A stretch of DNA of 64,000 nt from Platycnemis pennipes. Lineage: Eukaryota > Arthropoda > Insecta > Odonata > Platycnemididae. Below are positions 47,790 through 59,991 of the stretch, in pieces. A program made the position numbers and the translations under genes. Numbering within the stretch: position 1 is the stretch's first letter; the number at the start of each line of letters is the position of its first letter. The DNA is taken from assembly GCA_933228895.1 (NCBI GenBank), contig OW121855.1:30270698-30334697 (forward strand), in the 5' to 3' direction. A model generated the notes under the pieces. It ran no database searches and was not told the origin of the DNA. It worked only from the letters and a program-made list of their open reading frames with translations.

Positions 47790-49535
47790 TCATAGACACT
47801 ATATCTATGATGCAGTAAAAGCATTTTAATATCTTTCAAAATAGATATAATTTAACTTATAACGTTAGTTATCACTCAGTAAGTTTTGGAGTTTACGCAT
47901 ACGCTTCTTGTGTGGGTGTTTTCCTGCTGTGGGTTTCTTCGTTAAGGACAAGTCTTTTATTGGTACAGTTTTCCTACACTTGTAAGTGTGTTTTCATTCA
48001 TATTTTACTGCAGTTTCTATGTCCGCACACTCTTCATTTTCCATTACCTCATTTGTAGTTAATTTGTCTTATATTTATGGTTTTTCAAATACTGTAAATA
48101 ACGAAAGGCTTCTATATCGTCATTTGTATTTTATCATGTCTTTATTTACATCCTTATTCTTCCCAAAATATAGTAATTATCATTAACGAGGGGTTACGTG
48201 GAAAAAGGGACAATGCTGTCTCAAGCCCGATCCAAATAAAGACATTATATATTTACTTTAAGGTTGGAAGTGATGGGGGAAAGTCATAATTGGTAAATGA
48301 CAGTAGATTTGGAATTACTTGGAAAAATACGATCGTGGACAACAGATGAAATAGGTACATACATAAAAATGATGTGACCTTGTATCTGGCAACTTAAGAA
48401 GGTTCTTTTCATCGTTCTATCACTCCTGCATCTGCCGGACAAATGTTATAGCAGCCCCGCAACAGTGCATTAGCTTCTGCTGTTCGCTTCTCAGCTTCAT
48501 GGTACACACCGCGCAACGTCAAAACCAACAGCGCCGTGCACGCCAGCTTACCCACCGAAATGCACGAGGCAGACGTGCTTAATGCACGGATAAATCCTTC
48601 ACGTGCCGGCCAACGGGAAGGAGCGGAGTTTTTCACAGAAATGAGGAGGAAAACACGTATGAGTGGAGGTGGGGTTCGCGGGGGAGGACTTGGGCGAAAA
48701 AAGGCACGAGATGGGAGAAAAGAGATGGAAAAAAGGAAATCAATAGAGAGGAAACGTTGGAGAGAGGAAAAAACGTTGAGCATGGGGGGAGAGGAGAGCG
48801 AGACTTATAGAACACACGCTTGGGTGATCGCCATTCGGCTCTTTTTCTGTTCCCTTTTGTTATTATTATTATATCCTCTCCCTTCTCTCTTTCTCTCTCC
48901 CCTTCATCCACTCTACTCCATTCTTCCACTTCGCCCCACCGACAATACGGATCGCATTTTTTCGCTGGGGCACTCCCATTTTTGTTCGCTGGAGTAGGGC
49001 GTGGAAGAAAAACCTTCGATAGTGACACAAAAAACTTCGAATCTATTCCATCAACGCCAAAAATTCTTCGGCCGTAAATTGTCGAGGTTAAAAACGATGA
49101 AATACCGATTTAAACACCGATAATCTGAAAATATTTTTTCATTGGAATTGATATTAAATTCGACTACATCCTCTATTTTACTCCCGTTCCAAAGGATTAA
49201 ACCAAAATGAGGGGTAATAGAGTGGAAGTGGAGTGGACGACTGAAAAATAACCTCTGGGCTATCGAGGAAAGGTCTAAAAAGAGAGGGTTTTCTGTATTG
49301 GATAAAGGAAGCTGAGAAGTACGGGGAGCTATTGGTGGAGTACAACCATAAGAGTGAGATAGGTTTGAGTGAAGATTATTACATGCAGCGGTAATTCATG
49401 CTGATATACACACCCTTCATCCCACGAAAGGCCTATGGTTACAAATAACCAAATCAGCTCTTTAGCTCTTTTAAAGCTGAATTTCTATTTAAAAAATTAA
49501 ATCAGCTCGCCTCCAAGAAGCAACGGAAAGAATAG
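47790..49535. other. No gene recognised
   Basis: AT-rich to 48400, then a mixed stretch with overlapping frames to 49080. The plus frame at 48536-48997 is rich in R, K and E because of purine-rich DNA and then turns into an L/S/P stretch, with no recognisable domain. Confidence 0.4.
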
Positions 49536-49539
49536 TTGG

Positions 49540-49895
49540 CCAGTAGAGACGGGGCTGGGGCTGGTGGGGTGATTAAATTTTAACAACCGAGGAGCCGAGT
49601 TCGAATTTTGGTAGTGGGAAAATAATTCATTGGCGTTCTGGCCCCTACTTGAGTGCTTTGTGGGGAGCACATCAAGTGCTGTACTCTGTCCGCCGAATGG
49701 GACGTTAAAATTTGGACCTCTTCGCACATTTCGTTAAGAGTAGACTATTGCCGACGCCAGGTTTCTCTCCAACCTTCATCCGTTCCCTAAATGATACCTA
49801 ATCCTACGGCATTAAACACCTATCCTAAATGGTACAAGTGACCTCAGCTGTCGGTCGCTCCGCTAGAATAACTACCACTACTACTGTGGAGTAGG
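49540..49895 (+). repeat. tRNA-derived SINE (copy 2)
   Basis: GGGGCTGGTGGGGTGATTAA, then GAGCCGAGTTCGAATTTTGG form the head, and CTGTACTCTGTCCGCCGAAT, GACGTTA and TTTCGTTAAGAG align with the minus-strand copy at 7.0 kb. The 3' part reaches the CAGCTGTCGGTCG element that also appears near 24.2 kb. Confidence 0.6.
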
Positions 49896-50474
49896 CGAAG
49901 AAGAAAATGGAAGAAAATACATCTTAGGCGTAATAATATGCATACTCAATGCAATATAATTCCATAATTTGATTTATTTATAGAACTTAGCATTTGATTA
50001 AAATATTATACAACTTTATAATAACTAGCAATTTTGTGATATTTACAGCAAACCTTGCAGGTGACTCGTGTCTGCATGAATAAAATTTCCTTAGATTGGT
50101 AGTATTGTCTCATGGTTTCACATAAGTAGTGTTTAAATGGGGTAGTATTTTTCGCATGCCTGCATGGTTGCAAATGTTATCTTTGATTGAGTACGTATGC
50201 CTGGTGATGGTTAAATGGTTAACCACCTGCCATACACCCTTATTTACAGGGAATTATGCTCTGATTATTCTCCACTCTAAAAGTATAAAATCGACCTGAT
50301 GAGATTAATTCCGTTAGCAGGACCGATCATAGTTCGATCACACCTTGGATCATCTGAAAGAATTACATTACATATAAAGCCCCTTCCACACAGTTCATCG
50401 TAAATTAGTTGAAGTAAGCATTTTCCTCTAGCGACTACGCTGTAATGTTATACAATGCAAGATAGTCCAGATAT

Positions 50475-50530
50475 CCCCTGCCACACTCCCTTACGGTGGC
50501 TTTCTGGGTATTATGTACATGTAGGTAATG
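50475..50530 (+). repeat. CR1-like 3' tail fragment
   Basis: CCCCTGCCACACTCCCTTAC, then GGTGGCTTTCTGGGTATTAT GTACATGTAGG matches the last 55 bases of the CR1-like element at 22.5 kb. A weaker relative is at about 50240-50270. Confidence 0.6.
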
Positions 50531-50534
50531 TCAG

Positions 50535-51125
50535 TGAGAAACCATAGACGAAAAAACCTAACGGGAATCACTAAATATCGATGCTCCAAGATTAAAGGGC
50601 CATACTATTTGCCATAGTCAGGTCTACGTGAAATGAACTGTTCCCCGTTTTGCCATTTCCCAGAGGCGAGGACTGACGGATAGTTCGGTTCTCCTCAGCA
50701 ACGATGAGATGAGTAAGTGGAGATGGGAGGAACCGAAAGAAAAAGGAGGATGAAAGCAAATAAAAAGCGAACCGAGAGAAAAAGGAATGTCGACCGTGAA
50801 GAAGTGGACAAGGGGGAGGGCAGGGCGACGAATGATCCTGGGGGTGGAGGGCTCTGACGTGGAAAAGAAGTGGAGAGATATGGAAGAGAACATTGGGGTG
50901 AGGAAGGGAGGGATTCGCAGGAATTGGACTACCGGGAGAAGTGATCCCCTACAAGCTGGGTGGTCTATCCCATTTGGGAGCCTCGGAAATAAAGAACGCG
51001 AATGGTATTTCATTATTCATTATCACGAATTTACTTAAGTCTATGTGCAAAAATTCATTACTTTTTGTAAAAATGGAGTTACTTTTTGTTCGTAGCGTAA
51101 CATGAGGTACGCAAAGATGGGGTGA
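50535..51125. other. No gene recognised; purine-rich 50700-50940
   Basis: The purine bias opens a long minus frame (50624-51013, 129 residues) and an opposing plus frame. Neither has a motif. Confidence 0.4.
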
Positions 51126-51187
51126 AGATTACGAGAGATGAGTCGAATAGCAAATTTCTCGAACTCGAATGTCGAATTCGAATATTA

Positions 51188-51702
51188 AGCAGCGTTTACA
51201 CGTAGCAGTTGACTGCTATGACGCGATGCGCGATATATCTATATCGCTACTGCTATGATGCGTCTGCACCAACTTCTATGCAGCTTAAAGCCGCTATTTA
51301 GGCGTTGCCACAACAAATAAAAAGCGTTTTAAGTAGTGATTGATGCTTAAATATTCATGAAATTCATCAAGTAATAAAGTCCATTGGTGATTATCTTTTG
51401 TTCCCGTTCTTAAAAGAGTAGAATCTCCGCTTTTGGGGAGGGATATCCTTGTTACTACATCCAAATTCCGTCTTGTATTGCTTTACGTTGGCGATTGTTG
51501 CCATTGTGTTGTATACATTTCCGCTGGAAAGTAGACGGGCTTCCACTTTGCTAATAGCTCGAACGCAGATCGATAGTGTTCGACATGTGTCCAGTATCGA
51601 CCTGAACTCGCATCGCAGTTGCTATTTACACATGCGAGTGGGGCTTAATAGTTGTTAGCAGTTGACTGTCATAGCAGTGAACTGCTACGTGTAAACGCGC
51701 CT
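51188..51702 (+). mobile_element. 515-bp MITE with TTA target duplication, copy 2 (nested)
   Basis: The ends AGCAGCGTTTACACGTAGCA and, inverted, AGGCGCGTTTACACGTAGCA are flanked by TTA at 51185-51187 and 51703-51705. The body matches 20232-20755 over its length. The 69-codon frame at 51449-51658 differs from its counterpart at 9 positions. Confidence 0.85.
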
Positions 51703-51914
51703 TTAAATCATAGTTCGAATATCTCGAATACCTCGAAAGCTAGAATTTCACATTGCATATTCTATATTCTACTAATTCATTTGATGCCTGCATAAGTAAA
51801 ATGCTATACTCAATAAAGTTATAAAAAAATAAAGTCCTTCATAATCAAATTTCAAATTTAATGAAATCAATAAAATCATATGCATCAATAATATCATTTG
51901 AAACTTATTGCCTA

Positions 51915-52625
51915 CTACAGGTTTTTATTTAAAAATACAAGCATCCTCACACGTTAGGATCTAATCAGCTTCTTTTCTGGTCACAAATTAAACCGGAGGA
52001 GCTGAAGTGTCCCTCAGAAAAAACTGTTGATGGCGGAGTGATCAAATACTTTGAAGATAATTCCTTAAAGTGAGGATACAGACTGTTCATTTTCCAGTAA
52101 TTAAAAATGCTTTCACCAGGTGGAAGCAAGTTTTCTGCTATGTATCTTCGAATTTCTTCCTCTGGAGTTTTCGGACTCTTTCTGCTAGTACCTGGTGCTG
52201 TTAGCATTCATTTGGAATGAAGTCCCCAAATTCTGTGTTCATACTTTACACCAGCTTTTTTCAGTTGCACTTTATAATTGTTCTTTTTCCAAAAATTCAT
52301 ACCGACTTTTGATGGTAAAAAGCTAATCATTGGCGAAGCCTTGCAGATGACTGTGTGGAAACTAAGTAGTTTCAAGGAAATCAATGGTGCTATTCACAAG
52401 ATGGATGACTTCAGAAACTGTCACTCTAATTCCACTAGCAAATAATTGTCGCTCTTTCAAAAACATCCAGAACATCAATCAATTGCTGGATAGCCACATT
52501 TCTAGTGGAGTTATTTCTACATCAAAACTCAGGTTAGAGACAGCTAATGCTAGGGCTTGCTTCTGCTCCAGAAGGCGCGTCATCATTTGCAAAAAGGGAA
52601 TTCCACCCTGGGGGTTCATTTCGAG
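51915..52625 (-). pseudogene. hAT transposase, C-terminal part, frameshifted
   Basis: Minus strand. Near 52600 there is PGWNSLF and then, in another frame, MTRLLEQKQALALAVSNL, IQQLIDVLDVFERATI and TVSEVIHLVN, the order seen in the hAT catalytic region. From 52207 to 51965 an intact stretch reads PEEEIRRYIAENLLP, IFNYWKMNS, PHFKELSSKYLITPPSTVFS EGHFSSSG, which is the hAT C-terminal dimerisation domain (the family pattern is KYL-IP-SSVPSER-FS-AG). A CGA-to-TGA stop follows CDQKRS, then a frameshift leads to RMLVFLNKNL and stop. A large internal part is missing, so it cannot make active transposase. Confidence 0.85.
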
Positions 52626-52799
52626 GTCGTTTATTTAGCATCACTCTTCGAAATTTTGAATATCGAATATTTTCCACTATTCGAGGTATTCGAGTATTGG
52701 CGAACACTATTCGCACATCCCTTGTTCCTACCCCTCTAGAGTATTCGTAATTCATGTTTGTTTCCTTAAAGCCTTGGGAAAACAAAACCACTTCAAATT

Positions 52800-52975
52800 A
52801 CAAAAATGTAACTGAAACGCGCAAATGCGTCGCTCAGACTTCCCACCGGGTGATGACTTCCAACTGTCTTCCGACGTTTCGGTGAGCCACTCGTTCATAT
52901 TCACCTGGGCGAAGGCTTAGCGACCTGAAGATGGTAAACGAGTATTTGAATCACTCGTTGAAAACACAGGAGACA
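52800..52975 (+). repeat. Penelope-terminal-like repeat, CUGAAGAUG type
   Basis: GACCTGAAGATGGTAAACGA GT, then a perfect AACGAGT/ACTCGTT stem and GAAAAC, resembles the hammerhead-like layout but with CUGAAGAUG in the 5' core. The left half carries an inverted CGACGTTTCGGTGAGCCACTCG. It is probably a terminal repeat fragment of another Penelope lineage, without a working core. Confidence 0.45.
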
Positions 52976-53158
52976 TTACGCATATTATTATCCATAAAAA
53001 CAAAAGATCCTTCTTGTAAGTGGTACCGCATAAAAAAATGGATGAAAAATAATAAATGGTTTTTGCATTTGTAATCGCAAGATACCATTCAAATTATGTT
53101 ATTTATATATATTTCAAATTGTGAAGTTTATACTAGTATATCAAGACTAATACTTGGT

Positions 53159-53253
53159 CATGCATGATATTTAATGCAAGTTTGGCGTGAATTCAACCCC
53201 TGCCACACACCTTTATGGTGGCTTGCAGGGTATTATGTAAATGAAGATGAAAT
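53159..53253 (+). repeat. CR1-like 3' tail fragment
   Basis: TGCATGATAT, then ACCCCTGCCACACACCTTTA TGGTGGCTTGCAGGGTATTATGTAAATGAAGATG aligns with 22440-22534. No coding sequence precedes it. Confidence 0.7.
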
Positions 53254-56110
53254 ATTTCAACGTTTTTCTCATATTTATAATAAGGCATCCGGTTAAAATG
53301 CAACATTCATGAAACTTGAATACAAGAGTCGGTTGTTATGCAGAGGAAGAGTGGCTTAGGGAAAGGAAGTAGAAGCTCTTGTCGGAGCAAAAACGAATGG
53401 ATGCCAGCGTCTGCCGACAAAGATTCAAGAGCAAAATAAAGGGGAACGATTGATGAAAATTGGGAAAATATGAAGAGTGATCAAGTAAAAGCATTGCGAT
53501 CAGACGAGGACCAAGAAAGCCTGGGCCGCTCGGTAAATGATGATGATTGGGAAAAACGAGGAACATTTGATGAATGAGTTACGCAGAAGAAGATACAAGG
53601 ACATAGGTAATCCAGGAGAGAAACTAACAAGATGAAAGATCCCCAATGAGACGGAAAGTTACAAATCGTACTAGAGAAGATCAGGCTAGATGGTGGGAGT
53701 TGGAGGAAGGAATTACGGGCGCGTTCCCTAAGATAAAGAACTAGGGAACGACGTAAACAAGGATACTCTGTCCTATACTCTGTCTAGGTATAATAAATGG
53801 CGATATAAGAAAACTATTTGAGAGGGAAGAAGAAAAAACAGCGTAGATGGATGGCATACCATCAGGTGCTTAAATGGCATTATTATCTTTCACTATTACT
53901 GAAGGAAGCCAAATAGAACCAGTCCGCGCCGCGCTACTAGGGGAAAAAAAAGTCATGATGATCTCGAGTACAGCCGGGAGATTCGATAAAAAGCGCGTTC
54001 TTGGCCCATTTTTCTCTCAAGGATCGGCAAACATCTCTCTTTTCGTATCAGTGCGAGAGAAGTCATTAAGACACTGGCTGAAAAAAACCTAATGGTGATT
54101 CCACAGGCGCCCGCCAGCGATTAAAGAGTCCTGCACCCCTGACTACTGAAGGAGTTGCCATTGAAGCCAGTCTATAGAAGCCAGAGAGAGATCCATTGAG
54201 CCTTCAATTAATATAACTGCAAATTCTTCTCATTCGGCGATGTGATCAGAGGAGAAACGAAATGGCCAGGCGTTAATTAAGAGCATCACTAACGAAATGA
54301 ATGGACACGGGTCAAAAGAGCCTGGAGTCAACGAACGGAATAAAGAAATCATTGCTTGGCAGAGATAGAAAGCATGTTCAGAACAGGATTGGATGGACGG
54401 GGGTAAAATTAATACCTGTAACCAAATTATACGACAGCTAAAGAGTACCTCTATCGGGCCTATTACATAGGTTCGTCGGCCTATAACAATGATAGGTCGT
54501 TTATTTCAAACATAAATGCATCCCGACACAAAAAATTAACGATGAGTGATACCTCAATACACCATAACTGCGTCTTCAAATATAAATGTGATATTTCGAG
54601 TGATTTTGAACCTTCTGAAAATCACCTCCATAGATATAAACCAGAGATTATAAACCAAATGATCATGGAACCATTCTAGTTGTTATTTTAGAATGAGAAG
54701 AATTATCTCCACTTTTTCTGCCTACAAAAGTGGAGGAAATATACTGATTCTCAAGATAATTGCTATCCAGCATAGTTACTCATGTATTTATTTTTACTTT
54801 CCATAAAAAAAGAAGTTTTGTCCTTGCTGTATAGCGATTAGTATATTCTAGTAGTCAAATTCTATTCAAATAATCATAAATTGTGATTATATGATCCCCT
54901 CACAAACTTAAATGTATTTTCTCCAAATAAATAGCCACACATACATAACAATAAACAAGAGCTTAAGGAGGAATCAACGTAGAATCGTGCCAGCTCGTAA
55001 AGCGTGTTCCAAAGGGAATGTTACAAATCTTAGTCTTGTAATTTAATCCATGCACCAATTAAACTTCCCCTTCTCACCAGTAAGGGGTATTTATATGAAC
55101 TGAAATTCAAGCACAGAAAGCATACTCGCGTAAAGACGCTGATTGCTCGGAAGACAAAGGAAATACAATGATGATCCCAAACTCCCTCGTGAATCTCAAA
55201 GATGAGGCTGGTACGGGAAAAATGTGCCGTAGTGAAGGAGATTGAGATCAGTGAAAGAAATTCAACTGGAAACGTTTACAGGTCTATTTATAAATCCCTA
55301 AGTTTCTTCATTAGAGTCTCAAATTTCAGAAACGAAAATTCCTCTTGCTTCCACTCCAAAGAAGAGCGCTGTATCCAATGTATAAAATCTACTTTCACGA
55401 AAAACGACCAATAGTCATTTGTTTGAGAATGGATTACAACAGATAGCAAAAGGATTGAAATATGGATAGTCATTTCGTGCCCCCACTTTTAGATCTTGTG
55501 ATCAAGCTAAATGGTCTGCGTGTGAACAGACAGTTATACTACAAACTAAATTATTATGCTATTACAGTAATATCTATGGCTAGCTATAAAGCGTAAGTGC
55601 TATCATTCTGAAGAAAATGGATCATATTAATAACTTTCCGGCATCATCTAAATCCACAACCTTTCCCCTCCGGAAACATGTCGCGAGGACTTTCCCAAAT
55701 CAACCACAATTTTCTCTTTATTGTGATATGAACCGATTTTCTTGGGTTCCCATATTTTCTCCCATTTTTCCATCGATAAAAACGGATAATACAAAAATGT
55801 GGTACGCTTAGTTGGTTGTCCTCGAAAATGGGACAGTTTGTGCCCCGAATACCCTGGGATAATTACCCCTTCGGCTGCCTCACGCAAAGCATCCCTGTCC
55901 CACCGAAGCACGCATCGCTTGCGTCACGCGCACTGACAAACGCATTCTTCCGCCAATTGACACCCATGGCCTCCTCAAAGACGGTACGGGGATGTAAGGT
56001 CGAGTTACTTGAAGGCTTACGGCAGTTGCAAGACTCCCATAGTGACAAATGTTTTTAGACGCGACCCTTTCCGCGAAACCATACACAGTTGTCAACTAAG
56101 TATCCAGTTC
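53254..56110. other. No gene recognised
   Basis: Mixed DNA. A GC-richer patch at 55810-56060 has frames open on both strands without a domain. The frames at 53874-54092 and 55202-55414 are also unrecognised. Confidence 0.4.
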
Positions 56111-56114
56111 AGAA

Positions 56115-56276
56115 ATGTGCAGAGGAATTTCATTAGCCTTTCAATTTTCATCGGCAGAAGCTTATGGACTCGTGATATTTGAGCTGTTATTGATTCTCGG
56201 GGTTATATTCATTTATAACCGTTACACAGTTCATTTTGTTGATGATTGTTTTCAGTCGCCTTTACAACAGACGTAA
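56115..56276 (+). CDS. Possible small membrane-protein frame (very uncertain)
   Basis: A 53-codon frame starts at ATG 56115 and contains a hydrophobic stretch (GLVIFELLLILGVIFIYNRY) flanked by polar ends, followed by TVHFVDD. Part of it is repeated in the same frame in the next 168-base unit (ELVISELLLIIGVTFIYNRY and then TVHIADD). Most differences between the two units change the amino acid, so there is no sign of selection for the protein. It is listed for completeness only. Confidence 0.15.
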   Translation: MCRGISLAFQFSSAEAYGLVIFELLLILGVIFIYNRYTVHFVDDCFQSPLQQT

Positions 56277-56486
56277 AAGGTTAGTTTCTAACATTAAGGC
56301 TTTAGACAATGGTATTCATCGGTAGAAGCTTATGAACTCGTCATATCTGAGCTATTATTGATTATCGGGGTTACATTCATCTATAACCGTTACACAGTTC
56401 ATATTGCTGATGATTTTTTTTTCAGTCGCCTTTACAACAGCCTTAAAAGGTTAGTTTCTAATATTAAGGCTTTAGAAAATGAGATT
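56149..56486 (+). repeat. 168-bp tandem duplication
   Basis: Unit 1 (56149-56316) and unit 2 (56317 to about 56486) start CATCGGCAGAAGCTTATG and CATCGGTAGAAGCTTATG and stay aligned throughout, with roughly one difference in ten bases. Both contain a TTTTCAG followed 24 bases later by GTTAGTT. The period is a multiple of three. Confidence 0.85.
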
Positions 56487-56489
56487 TTG

Positions 56490-59400
56490 CATACTATCGA
56501 TGGAAGACTGTGTACATATATGTACACACACAGATACGGGTTTGTTTATTGATCTGAAGAGAAATTCTCCAACGGATACGAAACCAATCGTACAATTAAA
56601 ACCTGAAGAATGCCGAGCACCAAAAATTAGTGGCTTTTTCAAAAGTATGCGAGCCTAGACAGTGGCAAAGTAGCCGGAGCTCTTTTTTATTAACTATCTA
56701 GGGTTAAGGTCCCATATTTGGGCTTCTTCCTGCTGAGCTGAGAAACTTTCAGGGTAACATTTATTACGCGGAAAAATCAAGCAGTAAGGGAATAGGCACT
56801 GCCCACTTAACCTAAATACGAGGATTATACAGTCCGCTGGAGAGTAGAAGGCAATCTATGACCTCTCCCATCGTCCAGACATTTTGAGTACCTACGACCG
56901 TTTTCGTAGCGCTGAATGAAACCTTACACCAGCTGCATTTTCCCCCATTACACACCTTTTCACAGCTTGTTACAAAACGTAACACAAAACCATTACACGC
57001 AATGCGTTCGGGGACATAACGAGTCATTGTCGAATTATTTTCGGGCCGTGATATTTCCCAGCACCTGGGCGCGTTCAAGTCAAGCCAGGGAGGCCGACAA
57101 AATGTTTTCAGGGAGTGGGCGGGGATGAATTAATTCCGTCCGGCGGCGTCTGGGGGACGAAACTACATGAGAAATGACGATTCAAGATAGTGAAACCACT
57201 CTCCTGTACCCCCGGCGGCCTTTGGAGGTATGCGTGCATACGGAAAGGTGTGGAGAGAATTTTTATGAGGGGGAAACGAGAGAGAGGTGGCGGTGTTTAA
57301 CGGGGTGAGATTACCTATTGGACGAGGGAGGCAAGTGGGCGTTTTCAATTGGTTTTAAGGCCGGACGGGGGCGAGATGTGGAACTAACACGAAGGCACGA
57401 GAGGGATGATGGGCGAATAAAAGCGAAGGCGGATATTTACCACGTGGAACCGGCTGGCGTTGAGAAGAGTGGCTGTAAGTATCGCGTTCCAGAGATGACT
57501 GCAATGCCACATCGCCATTTAAGCCGATTTCTGCTCCCTGATTGGCAGGCGAAGAACGGACAGTGCCAATCAGACCCCTCTGGCCCTTGCTCAAATACGC
57601 CCACGTTAGGAAACGAACAGGTGCTCGTCCGGGAAAAGTGATGAGAGCGGGGCTTACGATAATGCATTCTCCATTACGTCTGCCTCCTCCTTCCCTGCCT
57701 ACAAGCCAAACACTAAGCCCCGGCATTCATTCCAACATCACACTTAAAACTCCTACCCTTAACGTCCCGATAGCAGAGAAATGCCAGTGCCGGAATGAGT
57801 TGATAAGGGCTCGGGCTCCGGCCAATATCAAATAACGAGCTCAATATAATTGGGCGAGATACGAGAGAATGATCTCTCTCCCTTCCATCTCGCCCCGTTC
57901 TTGAAACAACACGGATTTTGAGAGCATTCTAAGGGCGGTAAATTGATATCCTTCCACAAAAGACAGAGCCCGAGGGAGAGAATCAAACCTCTTGACACTC
58001 GACTCGAAAATTATTCTTGCAGGTAGAGAGAATTCCAACGCGGCAATATATACTTTTATGCCAAGGCCTTTTTTTTCTGGAAGAACACTAAAGACTCAAA
58101 GCTAATCTCACTAAAAGAGTTCCGAGCAGGGATGAATGAGATGGCCGGAGAAAATGAATGTTTTTTGTCGATTCCCCATTGGTATTTTGGATTTAAAAAC
58201 GCACTAAAGGTATTTCTAGGAGAATTTTAAAAGAACCACGGGATTAAGGCAGCAATACATCCTCCATAAAACTTGTTATGCCCAAAAAAATTCATGAATT
58301 TGAGAGCCAAAAAAATAGAACAGTTTGGCGACCAGGAGAGGTTTTGAGAGCAATCGACTCACTCAAAGCACAGACGGCAAAATACCGAGGAAATGCTGCT
58401 GACACATCATTACTAGTCCATGCTCTGATTCGAAAGACCTTGAGGAGGTTTATATTTACGCGGATCGAAAAGGATAGGAGGTCGTAAAATAAACACACCT
58501 GTCAATCGGGTAGTCACAAGGTTTTCAAATAAGGAATATCACACAATGGTTCAAGAATTCTAAAGACTGGACGAGAGCTTAAATTCAAGCAAGTCAGCGA
58601 GTTGGACGAGGGAGTAGTTAATCAAATTACGCACTAGAGATGCCGCGCGGCGAGGAAATGATAAGGACCTGAGTGCAAGTATGAAGCCATACTAATGTGT
58701 AAACATCGCACCTATATAAGGTCCGACGTCGGATGTTGATTGTAACGTGAATTATTTAGAAAGGGGTTTGCCGGCGAGAGAGAAAGAGAGCGCAGAGAAT
58801 GAATACATAGCTTGACTTTGGAATATAAAGGAGTAACTAGAACTCCAGCGATCGAAAAGAAGATATGAAGAAGAAGTATATTATACCTATGTGCGACAGT
58901 TAATAATTTTTAAACTTATTTTCAAAAATAAAATTTCTCAAACCCAGTGAAATAATTATAAATTATCTAAAAAAGGAATCAATGAAGACTAATGTAATAT
59001 ACATGCTTTAGTTAACAATGAACAATACATCCCAAGCCACAATAGTATGAAGCCAAATAATTCCTACATATGTGATCAAATGAATCAAAGGGAGCCTGAA
59101 AAGTACAACTATATTCAAGAAATGCACTTCTATGTCAAAAATGAAAATGGAATAGGCAAATTCCATAAAAACCCAATAAATAGGAATTCCATTCGATAAA
59201 AGGTTGACTTTTGGATCAGTCCCATCCTCACTCGTGAATTCTAAAAATTGAGCTCGTGCTATTGAACTCATTTACACAAATTCCTCACCGCAGTGTTTCC
59301 TCTTTCCCTAAAGAAGCTCCCTTCGAAGTACTATAGGTGTGACTCTGACATCGTTGCCATCATCACGTATCGAGACCTCTTCCAATTCCCAGGGAATCGA

Positions 59401-59850
59401 TGAAAAGAAAAATCCCGAAAATTTCCTCCCACGAAAAATAACTCCTCAACGGACGAGAGTCTATTGGGAAGAGAGTGCGGTTTTGAGTCACCCGGGCAGG
59501 TCGACCACGTCTCCCGGCCGAAGGATTAATATTCCAGCCGGTACTCCTTGGCCATTATCTCGCCAAATATCAGTGACACACCCTTAAGTCGCACCCACGG
59601 GTCACTATGAGTATGCGGTCACTCGATCACATGATCACCCGAAGCGTTCAGGGCATTAAAACAACGAAAAAATCGAAATAACGCATATTACGCCGCTGAA
59701 ATAAATCTAAAACCAGAAAACAAACAGAATTTTTCGTTAAACAATCGCAAGAAAAACTCATTTACGGTTAGAAAAAATCATTCCTTGCAAAGATCTAATG
59801 CACGGAAACCAGCGCATTGCAACACATGGGAAGAGGGGATGGCTCAGATG
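56490..59850. other. No gene recognised; GC-richer 57060-57800
   Basis: Open frames cluster at 57318-57726 on both strands, as expected for this composition, without recognisable domains. The frames at 58278-58487 and 59339-59587 were also read and are unrecognised. The sequence AGAGAGAAAGAGAGCG lies near 58776. Confidence 0.4.
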
Positions 59851-59856
59851 TCTCGA

Positions 59857-59991
59857 GTTGGCAAGTCCGCAATTTAAAGCAGAGAGAAGTAGGTATATTT
59901 TTTAAATTAATTACCAATTGAGTGCGTTGGAAATTCCGCAATTTATATCAGAGAGAAGTAGGTATATTTTTTAATTAATTACCAATTGAGT
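59857..59991 (+). repeat. About 67-bp tandem duplication
   Basis: Two adjoining units (59857-59925 and 59926-59991) share CCGCAATTTA, AGAGAGAAGTAGGTATATTT and AATTAATTACCAATTGAGT, with a 3-base length difference. Confidence 0.8.

Larger units (their letters stand above)
51130..52745 (-). mobile_element. Degenerate hAT element with nested MITE
   Basis: TTCGA-rich repeats (for example CGAACTCGAATGTCGAATTC near 51160-51180, CGAATATCTCGAATACC near 51715, and TTCGAGGTATTCGAGTATTG near 52680) bracket broken hAT transposase sequence. The MITE at 51188-51702 sits inside the left TTCGA-rich block, splitting it. Exact outer ends and a target duplication could not be fixed by eye. Confidence 0.6.
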
